64,000 nucleotides of DNA from Pseudomonas frederiksbergensis (GCF_017114915.1 NZ_JAAUOE010000003.1:62001-126000), one strand, 5' to 3'. Shown: positions 36,897-45,056, numbered from the stretch's first letter. Notes: generated by a model from the letters alone, not told the origin. Program-made: numbers and translations.

Positions 36897-36983
36897 AGTG
36901 GCAGCCAGAAGCAGGATGTGGCGGCATAATAACAAACATATTGACGCGCGATAGCGTCAGCTGATTTGAGGTGACACAGTCCT

Positions 36984-37847
36984 GTGAATGTTGATTTGCA
37001 CTGCCATAGCACGGCCTCCGATGGCGCCCTGGCGCCTGCGGCACTGGTTGAGCGTGCGTTCGAGAAAGGCGTGCGAGTCCTGGCCTTGACCGATCACGAC
37101 ACCCTTGAAGGCCTCGATGAGGCCCGGAGCGCCGCCACGGCGCTGGGGATGCAGCTGGTCAATGGCGTCGAATTGTCCTGCACCTGGGGCGGGGCGACTA
37201 TTCATGTGCTGGGTTATGGTTTCGACGTCAATGCCGCACCATTGGTCGAGGCTATCGCAAAATTGCACGATGGCCGCTGGTTACGGTCCGAAGAAATAAG
37301 CCGCAAGTTGGCGTTGAAAGGCATGCCGGGGGCGCTTGACGGTGCCCGGGCCATTCAGCAGGAACTGGGCGACAGCGGCAACGCGCCGGCCCGTCCGCAC
37401 TTCGCTGATTGGATGGTGCGCGAAGGTTTTGTCAAGGATCGCGCCGAAGCGTTCCGCAAATGGCTGGGGGCCGGCAAACTGGGGGACGTCAAACAACACT
37501 GGCCGACCCTCGAAGACACCGTCGAAACCCTGCGCGCCGCGGGTGCCTGGGTCAGCCTGGCGCATCCCTGGCACTACGATTTCACTCGCAGCAAGCGTCG
37601 CCGCCTGATTTCTGACTATATTCAAGCCGGGGGCCACGCGATCGAAGTGGTCAATGGCCATCAGCCCGCCGAGCAAGTGGGCAGCCTGGCAATTCTTGCC
37701 CGTGAGTTTGGTCTGCTGGTCAGCGCCGGCAGTGATTTTCATGGCCCTGGAGGCTGGTCCGAGATCGGTGAATATCGCCCGCTTCCGGAGGATCTGCCAC
37801 CACTGTGGTGTCGGTTCAAACATGACCCAATTATTACCGCCGTCTGA
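36984..37847 (+). CDS. PHP-domain phosphoesterase, RNase AM/TrpH family
   Basis: The GTG start at 36984 gives 287 residues (NVDLHCHSTASDG). PHP metal ligands appear in order: HCH at 6-8, TDHDTLEG, GVELSCTW, PARPHFADWMV, LAHPWHYDF, VVNGHQPAE and SAGSDFHGPG. The family includes YciV/Rnm (RNase AM), which trims 5' ends of rRNAs and degrades pAp and short RNA. It is divergent from yciB and 13 bases before the next start. The 87-base intergenic region must carry promoters for both directions. Confidence 0.88.
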   Translation: MNVDLHCHSTASDGALAPAALVERAFEKGVRVLALTDHDTLEGLDEARSAATALGMQLVNGVELSCTWGGATIHVLGYGFDVNAAPLVEAIAKLHDGRWLRSEEISRKLALKGMPGALDGARAIQQELGDSGNAPARPHFADWMVREGFVKDRAEAFRKWLGAGKLGDVKQHWPTLEDTVETLRAAGAWVSLAHPWHYDFTRSKRRRLISDYIQAGGHAIEVVNGHQPAEQVGSLAILAREFGLLVSAGSDFHGPGGWSEIGEYRPLPEDLPPLWCRFKHDPIITAV

Positions 37848-37860
37848 ACAGGTAGAGAAT

Positions 37861-38490
37861 GTGAGTCAATTTTTCCAGATTCATCCGGAAAACCCGCAAG
37901 CGCGCCTGATCAAACAGGCTGTCGAGATCATCCGCAACGGCGGGGTGGTGATTTATCCCACAGACTCTTCCTACGCCATTGGTTGCCAGATCGGCGACAA
38001 GAACGCCGTGGAACGTGTGCGCCGGCTGCGTCAGCTGGATGAGAAGCACAACTTCGCGCTGATTTGCAGCGACCTGTCGCAGTTGGGGCTGTTCGCCAAA
38101 ATCGACACCGGCACTTTCCGTCTGCTCAAGGCGCACTTGCCGGGGCCTTACACCTTCATTCTCAACGCCACTCGCGAAGTCCCGCGGCTGTTGCTGCATC
38201 CGAAAAAACGCACCATCGGCCTGCGCGTGCCGAGTCATCCGATTGCCCTGGCGCTGCTGGAAGAACTCGGCGAACCGCTGATGAGCGTGACCCTGATCAT
38301 GCCCGGCGACACCGACCCGTTGACCGATCCCTACGAAATGCGCCAATTGCTGGAGCATCAGGTCGACCTGATCATCGATGGCGGTTTCGGCGGGATCAAG
38401 GCGTCCACTGTGATCAACCTCGCCGACGGCGAGCCGCAAGTCATCCGTGTCGGTTGCGGCGACCCTGCGCCCTTCATGGCCGAGGCGTAG
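37861..38490 (+). CDS. YciO/TsaC family L-threonylcarbamoyladenylate synthase-like protein
   Basis: A GTG start at 37861 with AGGTAGAG upstream gives 209 residues (SQFFQIHPENPQARLIKQA), the YciO opening. The YrdC-type fold residues are GGVVIYPTDSSYAIGCQI, KHNFALICSDLSQL, LPGPYTFILNATREVP, KKRTIGLRVPSHP and DGG...GGIKASTVI. TsaC makes the threonylcarbamoyl-AMP used for the tRNA t6A modification; YciO paralogues are shorter and their cellular role is unclear. An upstream in-frame Met at 37822 is possible but lies inside the previous gene. Confidence 0.88.
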   Translation: MSQFFQIHPENPQARLIKQAVEIIRNGGVVIYPTDSSYAIGCQIGDKNAVERVRRLRQLDEKHNFALICSDLSQLGLFAKIDTGTFRLLKAHLPGPYTFILNATREVPRLLLHPKKRTIGLRVPSHPIALALLEELGEPLMSVTLIMPGDTDPLTDPYEMRQLLEHQVDLIIDGGFGGIKASTVINLADGEPQVIRVGCGDPAPFMAEA

Positions 38491-39315
38491 ATGTCTGCGG
38501 TAGAACCAGAACCGGTCGACAGCCAGGCCGGGGCCCAGCAAGAACTGCCTTTCGCCATGGTCTATGGCCAGGCGGTCATGGAAATGCCGCTGGACCTGTA
38601 CATCCCGCCGGATGCCCTCGAGGTTTTTCTTGAGGCCTTCGAAGGTCCGCTCGACCTGCTGCTGTACCTGATCCGCAAACAGAACATCAACATCCTCGAC
38701 ATCCCGGTGGCGGAAATCACCCGGCAGTACATGGGCTATGTCGAGTTGATGCAGTCGGTGCGCCTGGAGTTGGCCGCCGAGTACCTGGTCATGGCTGCGA
38801 TGCTGGCCGAGATCAAGTCGCGGATGCTGCTGCCGCGGGCCGAAACCATCGAAGACGAAGAAGAAGACCCCCGCGCCGAACTGATCCGCCGCTTGCAGGA
38901 GTACGAACGCTTTAAGGCCGCCGCCGAAGGCATCGATGGCCTGAGCCGGGTCGGTCGCGACGTGGTGGTGCCCAAGCTCGACGCCCCGGAGGCCCGGGCG
39001 CGCAAGCTGCTGCCGGACGTGAGGCTGGAAGAATTGCTGATGTCCATGGCTGAGGTCTTGCGCCGTGGCGACATGTTCGAAAGCCACCAGGTCAGCCGCG
39101 AGGCCTTGTCCACCCGCGAGCGCATGAGTGATGTGCTGGAACGGCTCAAGGGCGGTGGTTTCGTGCCTTTTGTCGAGCTGTTCACCGCTGAAGAAGGGCG
39201 CCTGGGGGTGGTGGTGACCTTTATGGCGATCCTCGAACTGGTCAAGGAATCCTTGGTCGAGCTGGTGCAGAATGAACCGTTCGCGGCGATACACGTGCGA
39301 GCCCGAGCCGAATAA
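38491..39315 (+). CDS. scpA: Segregation and condensation protein ScpA
   Basis: The 274-residue kleisin of the SMC-ScpAB-type condensin starts the base after the preceding stop codon. Signature segments are FLEAFEGPLDLLLYLIRKQNINILDIPVAEITRQYMGYVE and YLVMAAMLAEIKSRMLLP, with the C-terminal winged helix near FVPFVELFTAEEGRLGVVVTFMAILELVKE. Kleisins bridge SMC heads; Pseudomonas SMC is encoded elsewhere. It carries an extra Glu/Gln-rich N-terminal ~40 residues. Confidence 0.95.
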   Translation: MSAVEPEPVDSQAGAQQELPFAMVYGQAVMEMPLDLYIPPDALEVFLEAFEGPLDLLLYLIRKQNINILDIPVAEITRQYMGYVELMQSVRLELAAEYLVMAAMLAEIKSRMLLPRAETIEDEEEDPRAELIRRLQEYERFKAAAEGIDGLSRVGRDVVVPKLDAPEARARKLLPDVRLEELLMSMAEVLRRGDMFESHQVSREALSTRERMSDVLERLKGGGFVPFVELFTAEEGRLGVVVTFMAILELVKESLVELVQNEPFAAIHVRARAE

Positions 39316-39326
39316 CGAGTTGAATC

Positions 39327-40301
39327 ATGAACCTGACTGAACCCCGCGAGCTGGCGCCACTGCTTGAAGCCTTTCTGTTGGCCTCGGGAAAACCACAATC
39401 GCTTGAGCGCCTGTTCGAACTCTTCGAAGAGGGCGAGCGGCCCGAACCTGCGGTTTTCAAGAAAGCGCTGACGATTCTGGGCAAATCCTGCGACGGCCGA
39501 GCTTTCGAGCTGAAGGAAGTCGCCTCCGGGTATCGCCTGCAGATCCGCGAAAAGTTCGCGCCGTGGGTAGGACGTTTATGGGAAGAACGGCCGCAGCGTT
39601 ACTCGCGGGCCATGCTCGAAACCATGGCCCTGATCGCCTATCGCCAGCCGATCACCCGGGGCGAAATCGAAGACGTGCGCGGCGTGGCGGTCAACAGCCA
39701 CATTGTCAAAACCCTGCTGGAGCGGGAGTGGATCCGCATCGTCGGTTACCGCGACGTGCCCGGCAAACCGGCGATGTTCGCCACCACCAAGGCGTTTCTC
39801 GATCACTTCAACCTGAAGAACCTCGACGACCTGCCGCCGCTGGCCGAGCTGCGCGAGCTGGAACCCGAACCGATGCTCGAATTCGACGACGCACCGGTGC
39901 CGGCCGGGTTGCAAGCATTGGCGGATGCCAGCGCCGAGCCGGAAGAGCCCAAGGAAGAAACCAGTTTCCACACGCTGTTGCTGGAGCTGGACACCATGGA
40001 GGAGGGGCTCAAGACCGATTTCGACGATTTGCTGCGCGATGGCGAGTTGACCGAGACCGAAGAGGTTTTACAGCCGCCGGAGCCGGAAATCGACGCTGAA
40101 CTTCTGGGTGAGCCCCAAGCCACTGTCGAACAAGAGCAGGAAGATGATGTGCTGGGCGTCGCCGAAGCTCGCGAGAAACTGCTGGCCGCCGTCGCCGCCC
40201 TCGAACAGCCGAAACCCGAGCCCGAGCTGACCGACGAAGAAGCCGAAGCCCAGGCCCTGGCAGAAGCGATTGAGGCCGAACGCCGTCAGTTCGAAGATTG
40301 A
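39327..40301 (+). CDS. scpB: Segregation and condensation protein ScpB
   Basis: The 324-residue protein has tandem winged helices (about 1-175; LAPLLEAFLLASGKPQSLERL; YSRAMLETMALIAYRQPITRGEIEDVRGVAVNSHIVKTLLEREWIRIVGYRDVPGKPAMFATTK), the core of ScpB. The remaining ~145 residues are very acidic and probably disordered (long runs of Glu and Asp), an extension common in Pseudomonas. It follows scpA by 11 bases and its product binds ScpA as a dimer. Confidence 0.95.
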   Translation: MNLTEPRELAPLLEAFLLASGKPQSLERLFELFEEGERPEPAVFKKALTILGKSCDGRAFELKEVASGYRLQIREKFAPWVGRLWEERPQRYSRAMLETMALIAYRQPITRGEIEDVRGVAVNSHIVKTLLEREWIRIVGYRDVPGKPAMFATTKAFLDHFNLKNLDDLPPLAELRELEPEPMLEFDDAPVPAGLQALADASAEPEEPKEETSFHTLLLELDTMEEGLKTDFDDLLRDGELTETEEVLQPPEPEIDAELLGEPQATVEQEQEDDVLGVAEAREKLLAAVAALEQPKPEPELTDEEAEAQALAEAIEAERRQFED

Positions 40302-40483
40302 AGCCCGCCAAGGCGCCACCGGTCGGCGGAAAAGCAAATAACCTTCTGTCGATCAGCTAGTCTCTGATGCGCGAACGCTGTCATGAGCGTATGATTCGCG
40401 ACCCTTTGGCGATCCCTTCGTCAAACGATCAGATTTCATATCTTCAGGCCACGCCTGAACAGACCACACCGGGAGGTGCCCAG

Positions 40484-41731
40484 ATGAGTATCAACGACCA
40501 GAAAGACGACCAGGAAATCGGCCCGGCAGGCGAAAAACTGCAAAAAGTTCTCGCCCGCATCGGCGTCGGCTCGCGCCGTGACGTAGAAGCCTGGATCAGC
40601 CATGGCCGCATCAAGGTCAACGGCAAAGACGCCACCCTCGGCCTGCGTGTCGATCTGCATGACGCCATCACCATCGATGGCAAGGTGATCAAGCGCGAAG
40701 AAGCCGCCGAGTCGGTACGCCGCGTGATCATGTACAACAAACCCGACGGTGAAATCTGCACCCGTGACGACCCGGAAGGCCGTCCAACCGTGTTCGACAA
40801 GCTGCCGCGTCCCAAAGAAGGGCGCTGGATCAACATCGGCCGTCTGGACATCAACACCACCGGTTTGCTGATGTTCACCACCGACGGTGAGCTGGCCAAC
40901 CGCCTGATGCACCCGTCCTACGAGATGGACCGCGAATACGCGGTCCGGGTGCGCGGTGAAGTCGACGACGAGATGATTGAGCGTCTCAAGGCCGGTGTCG
41001 TCCTCGAAGACGGCCCGGCGCGTTTCACCGATATCCAGCAGGCGCCGGGTGGCGAAGGTTTCAACCATTGGTACCACTGCGTGGTCATGGAAGGTCGTAA
41101 CCGCGAAGTTCGTCGTCTGTGGGAATCTCAGGGTCTGGTGGTCAGCCGCCTGAAGCGCGTGCGTTTCGGTCCGGTGTTCCTGAACTCCGACCTGCCGATG
41201 GGTCGCTGGCGCGAAATGAGCCAGTACGAAGTCGACGTCCTCAGCGCCGAAGTCGGCCTGACCCCGGTGGCCATGCCGCAGTTGAATGCCAAGAGCAAGG
41301 ACAAGCTCGAGCGGATGCAGCGCAAGTCGTCGCGGCCGATGGCCAAGACCGAACGTGTGCGTACGCTGCGTCCGGCTACCGGTGCCCCGGCTGCCGGCCC
41401 GCGTCCGAACCGTGAGCCGCAGATCGAAGGCGAGCGCCCGGCCCGCAAGCCAGCGCCACGTCAGGACGGCGAGCGCGGCCCACGCGCGCCGCGTCCGGCC
41501 AACGGTCGTACTGAGCGTGGCGAAGGTGGTCGTAGCGATCGCGGTGCGCCTGCCGGTCGTGGCACCCCCGTGGCAGACCGCCCGGCCGACACCAAGCGCC
41601 CGGCCAAGCCGGCGCCGAAGAAACGCCCAGGCATCGTGCTGGTCGACCGTGACGCGCCCTCGGGCAAACGCCGCGGCGCACCCGCCGGTTCCGGCCAGCG
41701 TCCGGGCTTCGGTCGTCGCAAGCCTGAGTAA
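40484..41731 (+). CDS. rluB: 23S rRNA pseudouridine synthase RluB
   Basis: The start at 40484, with ribosome site GGGAGGTG, gives 415 residues. An S4 domain (about 20-80; EKLQKVLARIGVGSRRDVEAWISHGRIKVNG) precedes the RsuA/RluB catalytic domain, with the active Asp in GRLDINTTGLLMFTTDGELANRLMHP. The last ~125 residues are a Pro/Arg/Gly-rich basic tail, as usual in Pseudomonas RluB, likely for RNA binding. RluB modifies 23S rRNA U2605 (E. coli numbering). It ends just before a strong terminator, and part of its 3' end is opposite the read-through frame of the next gene. Confidence 0.93.
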   Translation: MSINDQKDDQEIGPAGEKLQKVLARIGVGSRRDVEAWISHGRIKVNGKDATLGLRVDLHDAITIDGKVIKREEAAESVRRVIMYNKPDGEICTRDDPEGRPTVFDKLPRPKEGRWINIGRLDINTTGLLMFTTDGELANRLMHPSYEMDREYAVRVRGEVDDEMIERLKAGVVLEDGPARFTDIQQAPGGEGFNHWYHCVVMEGRNREVRRLWESQGLVVSRLKRVRFGPVFLNSDLPMGRWREMSQYEVDVLSAEVGLTPVAMPQLNAKSKDKLERMQRKSSRPMAKTERVRTLRPATGAPAAGPRPNREPQIEGERPARKPAPRQDGERGPRAPRPANGRTERGEGGRSDRGAPAGRGTPVADRPADTKRPAKPAPKKRPGIVLVDRDAPSGKRRGAPAGSGQRPGFGRRKPE

Positions 41732-42552
41732 TCGGTAAGCGCCCCATGAAAAACGCCATCCCTCGGGATGGCGTTTTTTTGTGCCTGGTTTTGGCTGATC
41801 GTTCCCACGCGGAGCGTGGGAACGATCAGCCAGAAGACAAACCGCCCATCAAACACCGGCTCATCATCCAGCGCCAACACGCCGCCAGAGAAGATCAGGT
41901 CCAGATGATGGCTGCCCTTGGCGCCTCCGCCCAACCCCAGGTGCAAGCCGCAATGGCGTTCTTCGAACCCGGCATTGCGCGCATACAAGTCTTTCACGCC
42001 TTCGTTGGTACCGATCCCCAACTCCTCGATACGCCGATTGGACGGATTGGCGTCCAGGTACTTGTTGAAGTCATGTTCCAGTCCCGGCACATCGATGGCG
42101 ATTTTGCTGAAGGTCGAGTGCTCGATCCATAACTCCAGGGGTGAAGCCAGTACGCCGTACTTGCGGGCAAACGGAATGGTGCCGAGGAACGTCCCCATAA
42201 ACTTGACCCGGCCATTAATGGCCTCGCTATGGGTGGCGATCTCGCCGGGCGCCAGATCGAAGTTGCCGATGCCGTTAATGTCGGTCCACTTCTTGATACT
42301 GCTCAAGGGTGTTTCGAACCACGAGCCATGATCATCTTTAAAACTTAAAGTGGTGGCGTGGGACATGCGCTGGATCAAGTGGCTGTTCAACCCGGCAATC
42401 CGCTGCGGGGTGACACTGAACGTGTCGTAGAAGTAATCGCCGTAATCCTTGAACAGCAGCGACTTCTTCCAGTTCTGCGCCATCACGCCTTGCAGCGCGC
42501 GGACAAAGTCCGGGCCGTCGGGACGCAGGTTGGGCAGCGGCGCGTTTTTCAT
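41461..42552 (-). CDS. M29/COG2309-like aminopeptidase-fold protein with a read-through tail
   Basis: The start at 42552 opens a frame of 363 codons, but only the first ~242 are family-like. These show PGEIATHSEA (Glu103), an ELGIGTNEG segment (Glu177), GLHLGLGGG (His204) and SHHLDLI (His216, Asp218). This order resembles the metal-site order of aminopeptidase T-type (M29) proteins, where H-x-D lies near the C-terminus. From codon ~243 the frame enters a class B repeat arm (41797-41827), the rluB terminator and the antisense of the rluB Arg/Gly/Pro-rich tail, with the native stop missing. The true function is unknown; the tail may be unstable or untranslated because of the terminator hairpin. 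Confidence 0.6.
   Translation of the reverse strand: MKNAPLPNLRPDGPDFVRALQGVMAQNWKKSLLFKDYGDYFYDTFSVTPQRIAGLNSHLIQRMSHATTLSFKDDHGSWFETPLSSIKKWTDINGIGNFDLAPGEIATHSEAINGRVKFMGTFLGTIPFARKYGVLASPLELWIEHSTFSKIAIDVPGLEHDFNKYLDANPSNRRIEELGIGTNEGVKDLYARNAGFEERHCGLHLGLGGGAKGSHHLDLIFSGGVLALDDEPVFDGRFVFWLIVPTLRVGTISQNQAQKNAIPRDGVFHGALTDYSGLRRPKPGRWPEPAGAPRRLPEGASRSTSTMPGRFFGAGLAGRLVSAGRSATGVPRPAGAPRSLRPPSPRSVRPLAGRGARGPRSPS
41749..41780 (+). terminator. Intrinsic terminator of rluB
   Basis: AAAAACGCCATCCC-tc-GGGATGGCGTTTTTTT, a perfect stem and U-tract 17 bases after the rluB stop. It lies inside the minus-strand frame of the M29-like gene's read-through extension. Confidence 0.9.
41797..41827. repeat. 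Minimal class B palindrome arm
   Basis: GATCGTTCCCACGC-GGA-GCGTGGGAACGATC, a perfect 31-base palindrome, equal to one outer hairpin of the class B elements. It sits at the 3' end of the M29-like coding region, in place of its expected stop codon. Confidence 0.9.
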
Positions 42553-42989
42553 TCATCGAAAAGCGCGTCAACTAGCTGGGCGATGCGGCTCGGCTAGTCG
42601 CTGAAAACCTAGTCCACAGGTTTTTGCAAAGAAATGATTAAACAATTTTCATTTGAACTAATTATTCCATTTTTCGAAAGCAAGTTTCTTAATGAAAAAC
42701 AGAAAACCAAGTCGGAAAATTCATGAGGAAGCTTCCTATCGTCAATTTACAGTCAGCATGTCTTTGGATCTGATTTGGAAAACTTATGTTACGCGTTGTA
42801 AATAAAACCTTACGAAAAGCGCGCTCAAACCTCGTGCAATGTGGCTAAGGAAAAGGCTGTAAGGAAAACCTGCCGTCTGCCGGTGTAATGACGCTATCCA
42901 AGGGCTCTGGCGCGCTTGTTTCAGAATCGTATGAAGGGTGAGATGCGCCCCATGCCTGTCGTGCAGGTGCATAACAAGAAGGAGGCGCA

Positions 42990-43136
42990 ATGAACGCCGT
43001 GACTCATCTCCATCTCTCATCGTGGGGCGATTTTTCCGCTGCCCCCGTCGAAGACCTGCAAAGGTCTGACTCAATTTTTGCAGCCGCCCGAGACCCTCGA
43101 GGCGGACACAGGCAATCCCGGCAACCGACACGCTGA
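42990..43136 (+). CDS. Possible 48-residue leader ORF upstream of aroP
   Basis: ATG at 42990 is preceded by AAGAAGGAGGCGCA, a near-perfect Shine-Dalgarno at good spacing. The product (NAVTHLHLSSWGDFSAAPV...) has no match I recognise, and its Arg/Gly-rich second half looks less protein-like. It spans the GCAA-loop hairpin at 43052. It may be a true small protein or a regulatory uORF. Confidence 0.4.
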   Translation: MNAVTHLHLSSWGDFSAAPVEDLQRSDSIFAAARDPRGGHRQSRQPTR

Positions 43137-43304
43137 TCCAGCGGTGTCTGGCAGCAGGGGGTTACAGGTGTACAATGCGCCGCGTTTTAACTGTGACCCT
43201 CTGCGTAACAGCGCAAACCTCAAGGCTATCGGCCTTGTTCACTCCGTCGCGTCACGAGCGTGTCGGGTTCGATTTCGTCACAGATAAAAACAAACAGGTG
43301 ACGC

Positions 43305-43379
43305 ATGACTGTCGTAAAAACGCTGAACTCCTGGTGCCTGCGCTGGGGTTTGATCGGCGCTGCTTGTAATCGCAATTGA
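43305..43379 (+). CDS. Candidate 24-residue leader peptide of aroP
   Basis: ATG at 43305, preceded by AGGTGACGC, encodes MTVVKTLNSWCLRWGLIGAA and four more residues, with Trp10 and Trp14. It ends 48 bases before the aroP start. A hairpin (GCTGCT at 43359-43364 with AGCAGC at 43379-43384) overlaps its stop. The arrangement suggests control by ribosome stalling or termination in response to an aromatic amino acid, as with TnaC. This is inference from position and composition. Confidence 0.45.
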   Translation: MTVVKTLNSWCLRWGLIGAACNRN

Positions 43380-43427
43380 GCAGCAACGTCTACTGAACAT
43401 CATCAAACCTTGCGTGAGACCTTTTTC

Positions 43428-44849
43428 ATGAGTGGACAAAACTCGCATTCAGGCGAGCTTAAACGCGGCCTGAAAAATCGCCATATTCAACTGATCGCCC
43501 TCGGTGGCGCGATCGGTACCGGGTTGTTCCTCGGCTCGGCCGGTGTACTGAAATCCGCCGGCCCGTCGATGATTCTCGGCTACGCCATTTGCGGCTTCAT
43601 CGCCTTCATGATCATGCGCCAACTGGGTGAAATGATCGTCGAAGAGCCCGTAGCCGGTTCCTTCAGCCACTTCGCCCACAAATACTGGGGCGGTTTTGCC
43701 GGTTTCCTGTCGGGCTGGAACTGCTGGATTCTGTACATTCTGGTGGGCATGTCCGAGCTGACCGCGGTCGGTAAATACATCCACTACTGGGCACCGGATA
43801 TCCCGACCTGGGTTTCGGCCGCCGCGTTCTTCGTGCTGATCAATGCGATCAACCTGGCCAACGTCAAAGTCTTCGGTGAGGCCGAGTTCTGGTTCGCGAT
43901 CATCAAGGTCGTGGCGATCGTTGGCATGATTGCCTTGGGCAGCTACCTGCTGGTCAGCGGCCACGGTGGTCCGCAAGCCTCGGTGACCAACCTGTGGTCC
44001 CATGGCGGTTTCTTCCCGAATGGGGTCAGCGGTCTGGTGATGGCCATGGCGATCATCATGTTCTCCTTCGGTGGCCTGGAAATGCTCGGTTTCACCGCCG
44101 CTGAAGCCGACAAACCGAAAACCGTGATCCCGAAAGCCATCAACCAGGTGATCTACCGGATCCTGATTTTCTACATCGGTGCGCTGGTGGTCCTGTTGTC
44201 GTTGACCCCTTGGGACAGCCTGCTGACGACGCTGAACGCGTCCGGCGATGCCTATAGCGGCAGCCCGTTCGTGCAGGTGTTCTCGATGCTCGGCAGCAAC
44301 ACCGCCGCGCACATCCTCAACTTCGTGGTCCTGACCGCGGCGCTGTCGGTGTACAACAGTGGTACTTACTGCAACAGCCGCATGCTGCTGGGCATGGCCG
44401 AGCAGGGCGATGCGCCGAAAGCCTTGTCGAAGATCGACAAGCGTGGCGTGCCGGTACGTTCGATCCTGGCGTCAGCCGCCGTGACCCTGGTCGCCGTGCT
44501 GCTGAACTACCTGGTTCCGCAACATGCGCTGGAACTGTTGATGTCGCTGGTGGTAGCGACCCTGGTGATCAACTGGGCGATGATCAGCTTCTCGCACTTC
44601 AAGTTCCGCCAGCACATGAACAAGACCCGGCAGACGCCGCTGTTCAAGGCCCTGTGGTATCCGTACGGCAACTACATCTGCCTGGCGTTCGTGGTGTTCA
44701 TCCTCGGCGTGATGCTGCTGATCCCGGGCATCCAGGTTTCGGTGTATGCGATTCCTGTGTGGGTTGTGTTCATGTGGGTTTGCTATGGCATCAAGAACAA
44801 GCGTAGTGCGCAGCAGGTGTTGCAGGCTGCGGGTTCCGCTGCCAAGTAA
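43428..44849 (+). CDS. aroP: Aromatic amino acid permease AroP
   Basis: The start at 43428 gives 473 residues (SGQNSHSGELKRGLKNRHIQLIALGGAIGTGLFLGSA). This is the amino acid permease (APC, AAT) family with 12 helices and the conserved GGAIGTGLFLGS loop, FSHFAHKYWGGFAGFLSGWNCWILYILVGMSELTAVGKY and SGTYCNSRMLLGMAEQGDAP, close to the AroP/PheP subgroup. It brings Phe, Tyr and Trp into the cell with protons. Its long leader region suggests post-transcriptional control, and the phh genes 3-6 kb away degrade its substrates. Confidence 0.88.
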   Translation: MSGQNSHSGELKRGLKNRHIQLIALGGAIGTGLFLGSAGVLKSAGPSMILGYAICGFIAFMIMRQLGEMIVEEPVAGSFSHFAHKYWGGFAGFLSGWNCWILYILVGMSELTAVGKYIHYWAPDIPTWVSAAAFFVLINAINLANVKVFGEAEFWFAIIKVVAIVGMIALGSYLLVSGHGGPQASVTNLWSHGGFFPNGVSGLVMAMAIIMFSFGGLEMLGFTAAEADKPKTVIPKAINQVIYRILIFYIGALVVLLSLTPWDSLLTTLNASGDAYSGSPFVQVFSMLGSNTAAHILNFVVLTAALSVYNSGTYCNSRMLLGMAEQGDAPKALSKIDKRGVPVRSILASAAVTLVAVLLNYLVPQHALELLMSLVVATLVINWAMISFSHFKFRQHMNKTRQTPLFKALWYPYGNYICLAFVVFILGVMLLIPGIQVSVYAIPVWVVFMWVCYGIKNKRSAQQVLQAAGSAAK

Positions 44850-44869
44850 GTGCAAAACGCAGAAACAAC

Positions 44870-44896
44870 AAACCCGGCCATGTGCCGGGTTTTTTG
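44870..44896 (+). terminator. Intrinsic terminator of aroP
   Basis: AACCCGGC-catgt-GCCGGGTTTTTT, 21 bases after the aroP stop. Confidence 0.85.
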
Positions 44897-44930
44897 TGGG
44901 CGATAAAAAACGTTGAATTTGCATGAAACC

Positions 44931-45020
44931 TGTAGGAGCGAGGCTTGCCCGCGAAGAAGACGCCACGGTTTATCAGGCAAACCGCGTTATCGTTCTTCGC
45001 GGGCAAGCCTCGCTCCTACA
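44931..45020. repeat. REP-type palindromic repeat, class A copy 3
   Basis: Outer arms are the same as the copies at 346 and 11066 (TGTAGGAGCGAGGCTTGCCC... and reverse complement), with a longer 35-base centre. Confidence 0.9.
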
Positions 45021-45056
45021 AGGTATTCTGGCGGTCCTGATATCGGACTTTTTTCC

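Larger units (their letters stand above)
42553..43427. other. Long leader and intergenic region upstream of aroP
   Basis: This stretch of about 875 bases is AT-rich at 42610-42790 and holds no long gene. It contains two small plus-strand ORFs with good ribosome sites (42990-43136 and 43305-43379), a GNRA-loop hairpin AGACCT-GCAA-AGGTCT (43052-43067) and a hairpin overlapping the second small ORF's stop codon (43359-43384). I read it as the promoter region of the divergent M29-like gene plus a regulatory leader for aroP. Confidence 0.5.

Noticed and set aside
37822..37860. Earlier ATG start for the YciO/TsaC-like gene
   Set aside because: It lies inside the PHP gene, and homologues start at SQFFQIHPENPQ, which the GTG at 37861 provides with a ribosome site.
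42784..43131. Minus-strand 115-codon frame in the aroP upstream region
   Set aside because: No ribosome site or recognisable domain; composition is not like neighbouring genes.
43175..43369. 64-codon frame in the aroP leader
   Set aside because: It overlaps the better-supported 24-codon ORF in another frame, and its ribosome site is too close to the start. Kept only as a weak alternative.
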